Origin: Eisenbergiella porci
GTDB lineage: Bacteria > Bacillota > Clostridia > Lachnospirales > Lachnospiraceae
Direction of reading: 5' to 3'
Length of the DNA stretch: 64,000 nucleotides
Assembly (NCBI RefSeq): GCF_009696275.1
Contig: NZ_VUMI01000008.1
Span: 1 to 64,000, forward strand
The notes under the pieces are model-generated. The model did not search any database. It was not told the origin of the DNA and saw only the letters and a program-made list of their open reading frames with translations. A program made the position numbers and the translations under genes. Numbering within the stretch: the stretch's first letter is position 1; every line of letters begins with the position of its first letter. Positions 45,820-54,667 of this stretch are shown here, one piece after another.

Positions 45820-47670
45820 TTATTCCGTAACTGTGTCAAAGAAAGATTTCTCCTGCCGGAACAGCGCTTCGAATTCCTCCCGCGTAATCTTTTCCTTCTG
45901 TAAAAGAAGATCCGCGGACTTATGGAGGATTTCCATATTTTCCAGAATGATTTCTTTGGCCTTTGCATAGCACCTGTCAATGATTTCCTTGACTTCCTTG
46001 TCAATCTCACCGCTGATGAGCTCACTGTGGGATTTGGCATGGGCAAGGTCACGGCCGATGAATACTTCGTCATCGTCGTCATCATAGCAGACAACACCGA
46101 TATTGTCGGACATACCGAAGCGGGTCACCATTTTCCTGGCCAGCTTGGTTGCCTTCTTGATATCGCTGGATGCGCCGGTAGTGATGTCGTCAAAGATCAG
46201 CTGCTCTGCGATACGTCCGCCCAGGGACACCATAATCTCCTCTTCCAGCCTTCCCTTCGTCATGAACATGTCATCCCTCTCAGGCAGAGGCATGGTATAG
46301 CCGGCCGCCCCGATTCCTGTGGGAATGATGGAAACCGTATATACCGGCCCCACATCAGGAAGCACATGGAACAGAATCGCATGGCCGGATTCATGATAGG
46401 CCGTAATTTTCTTTTCCGCATCGGAAATGATACGGCTTCTCTTCTCCGAACCGATTCCCACCTTAATAAAGGCTTTCTGGATGTCCTCCTGGGATACGAA
46501 TACCCGGTCGGACTCCGCCGCCAGAATGGCCGCTTCATTCAAAAGGTTTTCCAGATCTGCGCCGGTAAAGCCCGCGGTAGTCTGGGCCACCTGCTTCAGG
46601 TTCACATCATCGGCCAGCGGCTTATTTCTTGCGTGCAGCTTCAGGATATCTTCCCTGCCGCCCACGTCCGGGGTTCCCACGCTGATTTTCCTGTCAAAAC
46701 GTCCGGGACGCAGAATCGCGGGATCGAGTATATCCACGCGGTTGGTGGCCGCCATAACGATAATTCCTTCATTCACGCCGAAGCCGTCCATCTCCACCAG
46801 CAGCTGGTTCAGCGTCTGCTCCCTTTCATCGTGGCCGCCGCCCATACCGGTTCCTCTGCGTCTTGCCACGGCGTCAATTTCATCAATAAATACGATACAG
46901 GGAGAATTTTTCTTCGCTTCTTCAAACAGGTCACGGACCCTGGAAGCGCCCACGCCGACAAACATTTCTACGAAATCAGATCCTGAAATGCTGAAAAACG
47001 GTACATTCGCCTCACCCGCAATGGCTTTGGCAAGCAGGGTCTTACCGGTTCCGGGAGGGCCCTCCAGCAGGACGCCCTTGGGAATCCTGGCTCCCACCCT
47101 GGTGAACTTGGAGGGTTCCCGGAGGAAATCCACGATTTCCTGCAGCTCTTCCTTCTCCTCCTTCAGCCCGGCCACGTCCTTAAGGGTAATTTTGTTATCT
47201 GCGCCCACGCTCATTCTGGCCCGGCTTTTCCCGAAGTTCATCATTTTGTTGCCGCCGGCGCCCGCGCCCGCATTCTGGGCATTCATCATCATAAAGAAGA
47301 ACACCATGATAATTACGGCCACGACAAGCATGGGAAGTAAGGAATTCATAAACCAGCTTTCCCTGGGCACATCCCGCACAACGGGATCAATGCTGTAATC
47401 CTCAAACAGCCGGATCGCTTCTTCCACATTCGTCACATAAAGAGTCCGGTTCTGCCCGCCCTTGAGCAGAACGGCGGCCGAGCCGGTAGGCGTTTCCCTG
47501 TTCTGCGTGATGACGGCGCTGGTTACATTTCCGGCCTTCAAATCCTCTTCCAGGGCGCCCCGGGTATAATTATCCTGCATCTGGTTCATGGAGCTGGACC
47601 ATACCATCAGAAGGAGCGCTCCCAGCAGCAGAATAAAAATCAGATTAATACCCCTGATATTCTTTCCCAA
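45820..47670 (-). CDS. ftsH: ATP-dependent zinc metalloprotease FtsH
   Basis: 616 residues. The start codon is TTG (47668-47670) with AAAGGAGG seven bases upstream. Two N-terminal membrane helices flank an extracytoplasmic domain of about 80 residues. The AAA module has Walker A GPPGTGKT, Walker [11 protein letters not shown], the pore segment FVEMFVGVG and SRH with arginine fingers RPGRFDRKI. The protease has HESGH (zinc ligands and Glu) and a third Asp ligand in [11 protein letters not shown]. It degrades membrane and regulatory proteins and, in Bacillus, affects sporulation. It is the last gene of the tilS-hpt-ftsH string. The 133-bp gap to hpt contains a terminator, so it may have its own promoter. 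Confidence 0.97.
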   Translation of the reverse strand: MGKNIRGINLIFILLLGALLLMVWSSSMNQMQDNYTRGALEEDLKAGNVTSAVITQNRETPTGSAAVLLKGGQNRTLYVTNVEEAIRLFEDYSIDPVVRDVPRESWFMNSLLPMLVVAVIIMVFFFMMMNAQNAGAGAGGNKMMNFGKSRARMSVGADNKITLKDVAGLKEEKEELQEIVDFLREPSKFTRVGARIPKGVLLEGPPGTGKTLLAKAIAGEANVPFFSISGSDFVEMFVGVGASRVRDLFEEAKKNSPCIVFIDEIDAVARRRGTGMGGGHDEREQTLNQLLVEMDGFGVNEGIIVMAATNRVDILDPAILRPGRFDRKISVGTPDVGGREDILKLHARNKPLADDVNLKQVAQTTAGFTGADLENLLNEAAILAAESDRVFVSQEDIQKAFIKVGIGSEKRSRIISDAEKKITAYHESGHAILFHVLPDVGPVYTVSIIPTGIGAAGYTMPLPERDDMFMTKGRLEEEIMVSLGGRIAEQLIFDDITTGASSDIKKATKLARKMVTRFGMSDNIGVVCYDDDDDEVFIGRDLAHAKSHSELISGEIDKEVKEIIDRCYAKAKEIILENMEILHKSADLLLQKEKITREEFEALFRQEKSFFDTVTE

Positions 47671-47770
47671 TTTCTTTCCTCCTTTTACGGCAGCTGTTTA
47701 AGCCCTTCTGTGTGAGCCTCCTCCCTGCCGGGACTGCGGCCCGCGGGAAACTGCCTTTTTTCAAACGAAA

Positions 47771-47789
47771 AAGCTGCATTCCGCAGCTT
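47771..47789 (-). terminator. Small terminator after hpt
   Basis: AAGCTGC-ATTCC-GCAGCTT; the minus-strand copy ends in TTTTTC. Confidence 0.7.
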
Positions 47790-47803
47790 CTTCATTATTT
47801 TCA

Positions 47804-48331
47804 TTAATCATCGAATTCAACCACACCAATGTACGGAAGATTTCTGTATCTCTGATCATAATCCAGACCGTAGCCCACTACGAATTCATCTGGGATCTGG
47901 AAGCCGGTGTAGTTCACCTTTACATCCGTAACCCTTCTCTCAGGCTTATCAAGAAGCGTGCAGAGCGCCAGGCTCTTGGTCCCTCTGTCACGCATCATTT
48001 CCATCAGGTACTTCAGTGTCCTGCCGGAGTCCACGATATCCTCCACAATGATAACATCCTTATCCTTCAGGGGTTCATCCAGATCCTTTACGATCTTAAC
48101 GACGCCGCTGGATTTGGTAGAACTGCCATAGCTGGAAACAGACATAAAATCAAGGGAAACAGGAACCGTAATCCGCTTGGCAAGCTCACACATAAAAAAG
48201 CTGCCGCCCTTCAGGACGCATACAAGATGAACCTGCCTGCCCGCATAATCCTTACTGATCTGATCGCCGATTTCCTGGATTCTTGCATCCACTTCTTCTT
48301 CCGTTAATAATACTCTGACTCTTTCAGCCAT
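47804..48331 (-). CDS. hpt: Hypoxanthine phosphoribosyltransferase
   Basis: 175 residues. PRPP-binding motif VIIVEDIVDSGRTL, flexible-loop segment SSYGSSTKSSG, and PDEFVVGYGLDYDQRYRNLPYIG, the C-terminal purine-binding region. It converts hypoxanthine or guanine plus PRPP to IMP or GMP in purine salvage. Its start overlaps the end of tilS by 8 bp, as in many Firmicutes, so the two are translationally coupled. Confidence 0.96.
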   Translation of the reverse strand: MAERVRVLLTEEEVDARIQEIGDQISKDYAGRQVHLVCVLKGGSFFMCELAKRITVPVSLDFMSVSSYGSSTKSSGVVKIVKDLDEPLKDKDVIIVEDIVDSGRTLKYLMEMMRDRGTKSLALCTLLDKPERRVTDVKVNYTGFQIPDEFVVGYGLDYDQRYRNLPYIGVVEFDD

Positions 48332-49862
48332 CTTCTTCTCCTCCTCTTATGTGTACCCGGAGCACTCTTTTCGTGCTGTCCGTCACTTTCACTGCGCTGC
48401 TGATGCGGTGTCCCACTACCCAGAGGATATGGCTGCCGTCCGCAAGCAGAAGCAGATTTTCCCTTTCCTGTACCGGTATCTTTTCCTGAATCAGGTAATC
48501 CTTCAGACGCTTCTTCTGAAGCTTATCATTGATGCTAAGATAGTCTCCCGGCTGTCTGGTCCGAAGTACCAGAGATTCTATTCTATCATAATCAAACCAT
48601 TTCGTACATGTTTTTTGCGGAATTATCTGAGAATTTTCCCGCCGGAACAGGGAAAATTCAAGGATTTTTCCCCCGCCGCAGGCCAATGTAAGAACCGGGG
48701 CCGCATTTTGCGTATCCCCTATATTCCCGGCCAGCTCCTCCATATCTATTTTCTGGAAAAAATGCGCCGCCGGGACTTCCTCCTCCGTCCCTGCCAACGC
48801 CGCGGCCGCCGGCTTTCTCTCCTGAACGATCACCTCGCCGAAGCTGCGCAGCGCCTCCAGGCCATAGGGAAGCATCACCCTTTTTCCGCCCTGTTTGTAA
48901 AAAAGGCTTTCCACATCCCTGATATGGCTCATGCCGATATCCTTTCCTCCTCCGGACAGCTCCTTGAGCACCAGCCTGAGAAGATGGGTCTGCAGAAGCT
49001 TCTCTTCCTGAAGGAAGGCCGGTACGGCGATGCGGATTCTTTTTACCGGGGATGGCCTGCATTCCTGCTGGTTCCCCACCCTGGCCCGGGCTTTCTCCGG
49101 GCCCGCGGAGCCATCGGACGCTTCCTCTAAAAGCCTGCATCTGTCCAGGGCCTCCTGCGCCCTCCTGCCGACAAAATCCGCCGTCAGGGCCAGAAGCTCC
49201 GCCTCCTGCGAAAGATGCGCATCCGCCTCCGGACAAATTTCCTCCTTGGCAAAAGGAAGAATATGACGGCGGATCTTATTCCTGGTATAAGTATCCGTAT
49301 CATTGCTTTTATCTATACACCAGCGGATATTTTTTTCCCGGAGCCACTGTTCAATCTCTTCCCTTCCCACGCAAAGAAGGGGCCGGATGATGTTATCCCG
49401 CACCGGCCGGATGGATGCCATGCCGTCCAGGCCTGTCCCGCGGAACATGTGGAAAAGCAGCGTCTCCGCCCTGTCATTCCTGTTATGCGCCACCGCAATA
49501 CGATCCGCCCCAAAGCTTTCCGCCGCTTCATAAAAAGCGCGGTAGCGCACCTGACGGCCCGCCTCCTCCACGGACAGCCCCCTGGATTTTGCCAGAGCCT
49601 CCACATCCACTTCGGTCAGATAAAAGGAAACCCCAAGCTGCCTGCAGGTTTCCTCCACATAGGCGGCATCCTCCCCCGCTTCCCTGCGGATGAGATGGTT
49701 CACATGGACCACCGCCAGCTTCCATTGAAATGACGGCGCAAGAAGGGCAAGCACATGAAGCAGGCAGATGGAATCCGCCCCTCCTGACACTCCCACCACG
49801 ATCCTGCTCCCCGGCCCGGCCATATGCTGTTCTTCCATATACCAGCGGATTTTCTCTATCAT
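48324..49862 (-). CDS. tilS: tRNA(Ile)-lysidine synthetase TilS
   Basis: 512 residues. N-terminal N-type ATP-pyrophosphatase domain with PP-loop VVGVSGGADSICLLHVL, VAVHVNHLIRREAGEDAAYVEE, VAHNRNDRAETLLFHMFRGTG and the RPLLCVGREEIEQWL segment, then the TilS substrate-binding domains; the C-terminal part (FSLFRRENSQIIPQKTCTKWFDYD, RTRQPGDYL) matches TilS_C. It changes C34 of the CAU-anticodon isoleucine tRNA to lysidine, which is essential for decoding AUA. The symbol is firm from motifs and synteny with spoIIE and hpt. Confidence 0.95.
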   Translation of the reverse strand: MIEKIRWYMEEQHMAGPGSRIVVGVSGGADSICLLHVLALLAPSFQWKLAVVHVNHLIRREAGEDAAYVEETCRQLGVSFYLTEVDVEALAKSRGLSVEEAGRQVRYRAFYEAAESFGADRIAVAHNRNDRAETLLFHMFRGTGLDGMASIRPVRDNIIRPLLCVGREEIEQWLREKNIRWCIDKSNDTDTYTRNKIRRHILPFAKEEICPEADAHLSQEAELLALTADFVGRRAQEALDRCRLLEEASDGSAGPEKARARVGNQQECRPSPVKRIRIAVPAFLQEEKLLQTHLLRLVLKELSGGGKDIGMSHIRDVESLFYKQGGKRVMLPYGLEALRSFGEVIVQERKPAAAALAGTEEEVPAAHFFQKIDMEELAGNIGDTQNAAPVLTLACGGGKILEFSLFRRENSQIIPQKTCTKWFDYDRIESLVLRTRQPGDYLSINDKLQKKRLKDYLIQEKIPVQERENLLLLADGSHILWVVGHRISSAVKVTDSTKRVLRVHIRGGEEDG

Positions 49863-50011
49863 GCCTGCTGCTGCCTTCCTCTTTTTCGTATCTGCCGGTA
49901 TCCTTCAAAAGATACCGGCTATCCTTTTACTATATCCAATATTTTCAAAAAAATCAATGCTGCCGCCAGGTCTTGTCCCCCGAAGTCTGTGTGGTACTGC
50001 TGTTCACTCTG

Positions 50012-51220
50012 TCACTCCCGATTCCTCTCCCAGATGCCTGCCGCAAGCACGGTCATATCGTCCCTGATTCTGCCCTGACACTGTTCGATAGCATATTTCA
50101 TCATCGTATTGGCGATTTCCGCCGGTGAAACGGAGCCGATGCAGCCAAGCAGCGTTTCCAGCCTCTCCTCCCCATCCTCTCCGGGCCAGCCCTCCGTCAT
50201 TCCATCGGAAAGCATGATTATGTAATCCCCGTCCATCAGCTGACACTCCGCGGGCTGGGGCTGTGCATGTCCGAAAGCGCCCAGAGGCAGCGTCCCGCCG
50301 TCTATCTTTTCCACAATGCTCCCCCGCTTGATAAAGCTTGCCGCCGCCCCTGTTTTCATAAACCGGCAGCTTCCCTCATACAGATCCACACTGCACAGAT
50401 CCAGCGTGGGCATATTCCCTTCCTTCCCTTCGCTGGCCACCGCGCTGTTCACAAGCTGCACCGCCATTTCCAGCGGCAGCCCCGCTTCCAGCATGGTTTC
50501 CGTCATATCCGCCACGGCCTCGCTGTCCCTGCAGGCCTCTTCCCCTGAACCCATGCCGTCGGAAAGCACAATCGTAAAATTTCCGTCATCCGCTTCAAAA
50601 AAAGCAAAATTATCTCCCGAAACCTCCTCTGTCTCCTTGGCCGCCCGGGCCGTCCCGGTCATATAGCAATAAAAGGGCTCCTCCTCGAAGAAAAAGCAGA
50701 CCGGGTCCTGTCCGATAAAAAAAGGATTCCGCCTGGCAGACATCAGCCTCATATCCAGAAGCACAGAAAGATAATCCGCAGCCTCCTCCACGGTCCTGGA
50801 AGCCCTTCCCTTTGTAGAAAGCAGGATGGACAGTTCCATGCGCCCGTCGCCCTTCTGGACAAGATAAATATCCCTGGCAATCAGCCCCTCGCCAAGAAGC
50901 CCCTTCATGATTTGCTTCTGCCTCCGGTTCCCCAGGCTGATGAAGCGCACGGACTCATCGGCCACATGATTCATCATATCCGCCATTTCCTTCAGATTTC
51001 CCGCAAACAGCTGCCTTCCCTCCGCAAGCCTTTTCCTCATCATGTATACCGCTCTCGCCTGCCTTGCGTCTGCGCCATCCTCTCCCTGCGCCTCTTCTTC
51101 GTCTTCCCCAAAAATCTGGGCCAGGTTCTGAAAGGTATCCGCACATACCCTGATTTTCCGCCTGCCATATTCCAAAAGATAACCGGACTGCGCCGCACCT
51201 GCCGTGTCCCTGCTCTTCAT
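50012..51220 (-). CDS. SpoIIE-family PP2C serine phosphatase, short form without membrane domain
   Basis: 402 residues. The C-terminal half is a PPM/PP2C-type phosphatase: NFTIVLSDGMGSGEEACRDSE (metal Asp), DLCSVDLYEGSCRFMKTGAAASF, DYIIMLSDGMTEGWPG and IRDDMTVLAAGIW (metal Asp). The first 170 residues are soluble and helical (MKGLLGEGLIARDIYLVQKG). The ten-helix membrane domain of Bacillus SpoIIE (about 825 residues) is absent. The position between divIC and tilS is that of spoIIE, so it probably dephosphorylates SpoIIAA to activate sigma-F in the forespore. How it would be targeted to the septum without the membrane domain is unclear. A promoter with features of Spo0A control precedes it (51271-51304). 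Confidence 0.85.
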   Translation of the reverse strand: MKSRDTAGAAQSGYLLEYGRRKIRVCADTFQNLAQIFGEDEEEAQGEDGADARQARAVYMMRKRLAEGRQLFAGNLKEMADMMNHVADESVRFISLGNRRQKQIMKGLLGEGLIARDIYLVQKGDGRMELSILLSTKGRASRTVEEAADYLSVLLDMRLMSARRNPFFIGQDPVCFFFEEEPFYCYMTGTARAAKETEEVSGDNFAFFEADDGNFTIVLSDGMGSGEEACRDSEAVADMTETMLEAGLPLEMAVQLVNSAVASEGKEGNMPTLDLCSVDLYEGSCRFMKTGAAASFIKRGSIVEKIDGGTLPLGAFGHAQPQPAECQLMDGDYIIMLSDGMTEGWPGEDGEERLETLLGCIGSVSPAEIANTMMKYAIEQCQGRIRDDMTVLAAGIWERNRE

Positions 51221-51270
51221 CTGCCATCCCGCCTTTCTTTACTCTGTTTTCCTGTCTGTGACTCGCTCTC

Positions 51271-51304
51271 ATTATAGCGGGATCCTTCCGCGGGATTTGT
51301 CAAA
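51271..51304 (-). promoter_or_regulatory. Putative Spo0A-dependent promoter of the spoIIE-type gene
   Basis: On the minus strand TTGACA (51303-51298) and TATAAT (51276-51271) are perfect sigma-A elements but 21 bp apart. TTTGTCAAA (51296-51304, plus strand) fits the 0A-box consensus TTTGTCRAA and overlaps the -35. In Bacillus the spoIIE and spoIIG promoters are known for exactly this over-long spacing with Spo0A bound at the -35. ATG 51220 lies 50 bp downstream. Confidence 0.65.
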
Positions 51305-51486
51305 GCATGGGGGCCTGTCCCCGGTTTTTATCAGGCTATATTTCCTTTTTCCTCCAGGAGATGCGCTTTTCGGCGCTCTTTGCTGTCGGCTTTTCCGTAA
51401 GGCGGTCGCGGCCGGTCGTTTTCGCTCCGGCAAAACCACGCATAAAAACCCTTTCCCGGCCCCCATACCTTTGCCCGCAGGAATAA

Positions 51487-51528
51487 AAAAAGTCCTGCAG
51501 CACCCTTAACCGTGCCGCAGAACCTTTA
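51487..51528 (-). terminator. Terminator after divIC
   Basis: On the minus strand AAGGTTCTGCGGCAC pairs imperfectly with GTGCTGCAGGACTTT, followed by a T run. The gap 51221-51533 otherwise holds the spoIIE promoter. Confidence 0.65.
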
Positions 51529-51533
51529 TTTTC

Positions 51534-51842
51534 TTATTCATCCGGTTTATAAATGATCTCTCCCTCATTTACCAGCCCCAGCTTATCCTTTGCCACCTCT
51601 TCCACATATTTCTTGGTCTGGGTGTACTTCCTGTATTCCTCTATCTCTTCCGTACGGGCCTTTTCCGCATCGATCTGTTCCTGAAGGACCCTTTCCCGTG
51701 CCGCGTAGGTCTCCTGCTTCTGCCTTAACTCCACGCTCTTTAAGGAAACAACCACAAGAAGCATCAGTACCACCATCAAAACCAGGAACATACCCAGTCG
51801 GTTCTGCCTCTTCTTGCGGAAAACCACTTTTCTTTTTACCAT
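51534..51842 (-). CDS. divIC: DivIC/FtsB-family septum formation initiator
   Basis: 102 residues. A basic cytosolic N terminus (MVKRKVVFRKKRQNRLG), one membrane helix (MFLVLMVVLMLLVVVSL) and an extracytoplasmic coiled coil (ELRQKQETYAARERVLQEQ) followed by the short C-terminal motif VAKDKLGLVNEGEIIY typical of DivIC. It partners FtsL and DivIB in the divisome. The position between yabQ and spoIIE matches Bacillus. Confidence 0.92.
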   Translation of the reverse strand: MVKRKVVFRKKRQNRLGMFLVLMVVLMLLVVVSLKSVELRQKQETYAARERVLQEQIDAEKARTEEIEEYRKYTQTKKYVEEVAKDKLGLVNEGEIIYKPDE

Positions 51843-51865
51843 AATCTAACACCTCTTTTGAAAAG

Positions 51866-52456
51866 TCAGCTTTCTGCTTCCCCGCGCCTCAATTTTTTCC
51901 CACTCAGTTTCTTTGCTGCCTGTTCTTTATTCTGCCGTTTGCTCTGCCTTTTCTCCCGTCGTTTACATAACCTCATTTTAATCACTTTCTCCCATGCAGT
52001 CAACCTGTATTTTATCTGTCTGCGCCGGATTCTTGCCTCCCGCGCCGCACGGCGCGCACACCGGCCTGCAAGGACCTTCATCTTGCGCCAAAGGAACCGG
52101 ATGGGAGCGCTCAGCTTCCACAAAATTTTCCCAATCAGCGCAATCAGCTTATTAACGGCCCCTGACACCAGATTTACCAGTGCTGCGCTCAATGTTTTCT
52201 TATAAAGAAACATACCGGTGCCCGCGCCTATAACGGAAAACCAGCGGAACATGCCGTTATTTTCATAATAAAGCATATAAAAAATACCTGCCGTTGCCAG
52301 CACCCAGAAAACCAGGTCCTCCAGCGAAAGCAGGAACCATCCGTGGGGAATGATTCTCCTGAAAATCCGGAACAAATCATAAATAAAAGTAATAATCACG
52401 CCCAGGAGGAAGGAATGCAGCATAAACACTCCCTCTCCCGCAATCACCGGGCTCAC
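51866..52456 (-). CDS. yabQ: Spore cortex biosynthesis protein YabQ
   Basis: About 196 residues. The start is taken as GTG 52456 (MSPVIAGEGVFMLHSF), 7 bp after the yabP stop with AGTAGGTG as ribosome binding site; the longer frame overlaps yabP. The YabQ pattern is LLGVIITFIYDLFRIFRRIIPHGW, two to four membrane helices, then a long, very basic tail (RRAAREARIRRRQIKYR, KRREKRQSKRQ). It is a sigma-E-dependent outer-forespore membrane protein needed for cortex formation in Bacillus. Confidence 0.9.
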   Translation of the reverse strand: MSPVIAGEGVFMLHSFLLGVIITFIYDLFRIFRRIIPHGWFLLSLEDLVFWVLATAGIFYMLYYENNGMFRWFSVIGAGTGMFLYKKTLSAALVNLVSGAVNKLIALIGKILWKLSAPIRFLWRKMKVLAGRCARRAAREARIRRRQIKYRLTAWEKVIKMRLCKRREKRQSKRQNKEQAAKKLSGKKLRRGEAES

Positions 52457-52463
52457 GGCGCAC

Positions 52464-52754
52464 CTACTTGAAAAGCCTGGAGAAAAGGGATTCGCCCTTT
52501 CCGCCATAGCCGGTGTTCTCCGAATAGGTTAAGCTGTCTATTTTACCGTCCACATCGACCTCGCCCTTATCTAACATCAGGCGGCTTACATGCAGATCGC
52601 TTCCTTTTATCATGAGCATCCCCTGTTCCGTTTCCAGGAGCACCTCCGCAACGTCAAAGGACAGCACATCACACACGCCCGTGATATTGCAGATTCCTCT
52701 GTCCGTCAGAACCATCTTATGCTGTCTTACTCTGGTTGTATTCAAATCTTCCAT
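52464..52754 (-). CDS. yabP: Sporulation protein YabP
   Basis: 96 residues of the YabP/YqfC beta-rich family: RQHKMVLTDRGICNITGVCDVLSFDVAEVLLETEQGMLMIKG, LHVSRLMLDKGEVDVDGKIDSLTY. In Bacillus it acts with YabQ and is recruited to the forespore. In this genome the usual upstream neighbour rqcP is separated from it by about 1.5 kb of inserted genes. In 52755-52972 there are a GAATCCATC/GATGGATTC inverted repeat (52808-52840) and a GCCGG/CCGGC one (52869-52887), possibly a terminator for the inserted gene. Confidence 0.92.
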   Translation of the reverse strand: MEDLNTTRVRQHKMVLTDRGICNITGVCDVLSFDVAEVLLETEQGMLMIKGSDLHVSRLMLDKGEVDVDGKIDSLTYSENTGYGGKGESLFSRLFK

Positions 52755-52972
52755 AGCTGAGGCCTCCTAACGTATGTAACTGTCCGGCTTCTTTACAGTA
52801 CTGCCAGAATCCATCCCCAACCGCTTCAGCCGATGGATTCCGGCATTCCTGAATCACTTTCAAACAGCCGGCGCAAAACACCGGCCTGCGTAGCCCAATG
52901 CATTGCCCTGCCAGACAGTAACCATATTTCTTATAGAATATATGTCAGAAGGTCCGCATTTATGACTCCGGC

Positions 52973-53953
52973 TTACCTGAAACCATCCTCCAGCGCCCGG
53001 ATTTTTCCATTCAGCTTCTCCCTCAGCTCCACCAGCCAATCCGGTTCCTCCGCCGTCCGCGAGCTGACACAGCGGATAAGCCGCGCATAGCTGCGAAGAT
53101 TCACAAACCGGCGCATCAACGCAAGCATCGACTCCGTCTCCTGCGTATAGGCATACTCTTCGGCATATCCCTCCAGAAAGGTTTTCTTTATCTCCGGCAG
53201 CCGCTCCTTTTCTCCTTCCAGCTCATCCTCCAGACTGTCCCATACCTGTGCAAGATCCAGCGCATACCAGCAATAAATCCCGTCATCAAAATCAATAACC
53301 CGGCAAACCCTTTCCGACGCATCCCAGAACACATTATCCGGTTCAAAATCATAATGCACAAGCCCATAGTTCTCCGCCGTCTTCGGAAGGCCATCCAGCG
53401 CCTTCCTCACCTTTTCAAGCTCCTGCCGCGCCCCTTTGGACCCTCCGTACTCCTCCAGGACTTCCCGTATCCATTCCAGGATATCCGCATACGACCGCTT
53501 CCGCACCGTGGGTACATACGCCGCAGACAATGCATGCAGTTGCCCCAGCGCCCTTCCATACGCGTACACCGCCTCCCGGGGATACCCGGAATCCACCATC
53601 TGCACACCATCTACCCCTTCAAAAACCGATGCATAAAAACATCCATAAACCGTTTCCAGCCGCAGCAGCTCCTCACCCGACACCGACGCGACCGCCTTCA
53701 AAGCAGGATACCCCTGCCCACGCAGATACCGGATAAACTCCAGTTCTCCCAGGATATCTCCTTCCACCTTTTCATCCACCGGCGCCAGCCGCAGGAAATA
53801 CATCTTTCCGCCTGCCGTAAACGGATAAACCGCGTTGGAGGAAATCCGAAAGTACCCCAACATTTCCTCCAGATTCTCCTCATCATGCGCCCAAAAAGCC
53901 AACGCCTCCCTCACAAGATTAAAATTTTCAAACATATTCTCAAGCTTCAGCAT
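52973..53953 (-). CDS. APH-like phosphotransferase (kinase-fold), inserted in the sporulation cluster
   Basis: 326 residues of the aminoglycoside phosphotransferase/choline kinase fold. N-lobe with YPFTAGGKMYFLRLAP (ATP-binding Lys position replaced by a different context), GQLHALS, catalytic loop LVHYDFEPDNVFWD (H-x-D-x(4)-N) and metal Asp in CRVIDFDDGIY, so it looks catalytically competent. Relatives phosphorylate small metabolites (homoserine, sugars, choline) or aminoglycosides; the substrate is not deducible and resistance should not be assumed. It sits between yabP and rqcP, which are normally adjacent, so it entered this locus secondarily. Confidence 0.85.
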   Translation of the reverse strand: MLKLENMFENFNLVREALAFWAHDEENLEEMLGYFRISSNAVYPFTAGGKMYFLRLAPVDEKVEGDILGELEFIRYLRGQGYPALKAVASVSGEELLRLETVYGCFYASVFEGVDGVQMVDSGYPREAVYAYGRALGQLHALSAAYVPTVRKRSYADILEWIREVLEEYGGSKGARQELEKVRKALDGLPKTAENYGLVHYDFEPDNVFWDASERVCRVIDFDDGIYCWYALDLAQVWDSLEDELEGEKERLPEIKKTFLEGYAEEYAYTQETESMLALMRRFVNLRSYARLIRCVSSRTAEEPDWLVELREKLNGKIRALEDGFR

Positions 53954-53988
53954 TCACTCAATCCTTTCCGGACAGCCGCCTTAAGAGT

Positions 53989-54177
53989 TCACTCCAGGCC
54001 CCTGCCCAAACCAATTTCCACAATAAAAAAACGGCACTCCCGAAAAACAGAAGCGCCGTAATTTACCGCCCGAAAAAACAACAGGATGAATGCCATCAGA
54101 ATTGTCCTGCAAAATGAGCCGTATGCCTTCGTTTTCCGTAATTCAAAAATATCCGATTCCTCATAATAACGACTCAC
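53989..54177 (-). CDS. Small hypothetical membrane protein
   Basis: 62 codons from GTG 54177 (AGGAAAGG upstream). It has a charged N terminus (SRYYEESDIFELRKTKAYG) and one hydrophobic segment (ILMAFILLFF). Its distal third overlaps a terminator-like hairpin (ACGGC/GCCGT around 54025-54063 with a T run on the minus strand). Its position just before the inserted phosphotransferase suggests it came with it. I do not recognise it. Confidence 0.35.
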   Translation of the reverse strand: MSRYYEESDIFELRKTKAYGSFCRTILMAFILLFFRAVNYGASVFRECRFFIVEIGLGRGLE

Positions 54178-54256
54178 CTGCCTTTCCTGACCCCATCATA
54201 ACCCCGGGCCCCTAAAAAGTAAAGCCCGTTCTCAATTTATCCCAACACCAATTTCC

Positions 54257-54502
54257 CTACAGATACTTAAACAGCTCCTTCGCCTCTTCCTTCCGTACAG
54301 TCTCCTGCACATCCAGCACTTCCACCTTCACATCCTTATTCCCGAACTGAATCGTAATCACGTCCCCCTCCTTCACATTAGAAGAAGCCTTGGCCGGCTT
54401 ATCATTAATCAAAACCCGCCCCGCATCACAAGCCTCATTCGCCACCGTCCGCCTCTTAATCAACCGCGACACCTTCAAATACTTATCCAACCTCATACTC
54501 AT
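54257..54502 (-). CDS. rqcP: S4-domain protein RqcP (YabO)
   Basis: 81 residues: an S4 RNA-binding domain (MRLDKYLKVSRLIKRRTVANEACDAGRVLINDKPAK, KEGDVITIQFGNKDVKVEVL) with a short tail. RqcP (formerly YabO) is part of ribosome-associated quality control, stabilising P-site tRNA with RqcH during alanine tailing on stalled 50S subunits. The start is the ATG 54502 or the second ATG 54496; AGAGG is better placed for the latter. It is normally next to yabP; here a phosphotransferase and a small ORF intervene, and a giant palindrome separates it from hup. Confidence 0.9.
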   Translation of the reverse strand: MSMRLDKYLKVSRLIKRRTVANEACDAGRVLINDKPAKASSNVKEGDVITIQFGNKDVKVEVLDVQETVRKEEAKELFKYL

Positions 54503-54667
54503 TCATCCTCTTTTCCTCAACAAATAACACCGCACTAACCCTTCCTTCCCTCACAATCCCCCATCCCGCCCCATCTCCTGCGCTTATGGGTTTTGCCCCT
54601 CCCCCTCACATTCTTCAACCAAATTCCCCGCCACCGTCCTTCATCCCCGCATTACACAACCTACGCA

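Noticed and set aside
52973-53953. The APH-like gene as an antibiotic resistance determinant.
   Set aside because: The fold is shared with many metabolite kinases and with CotS proteins, and nothing in the sequence or neighbourhood points to aminoglycosides.
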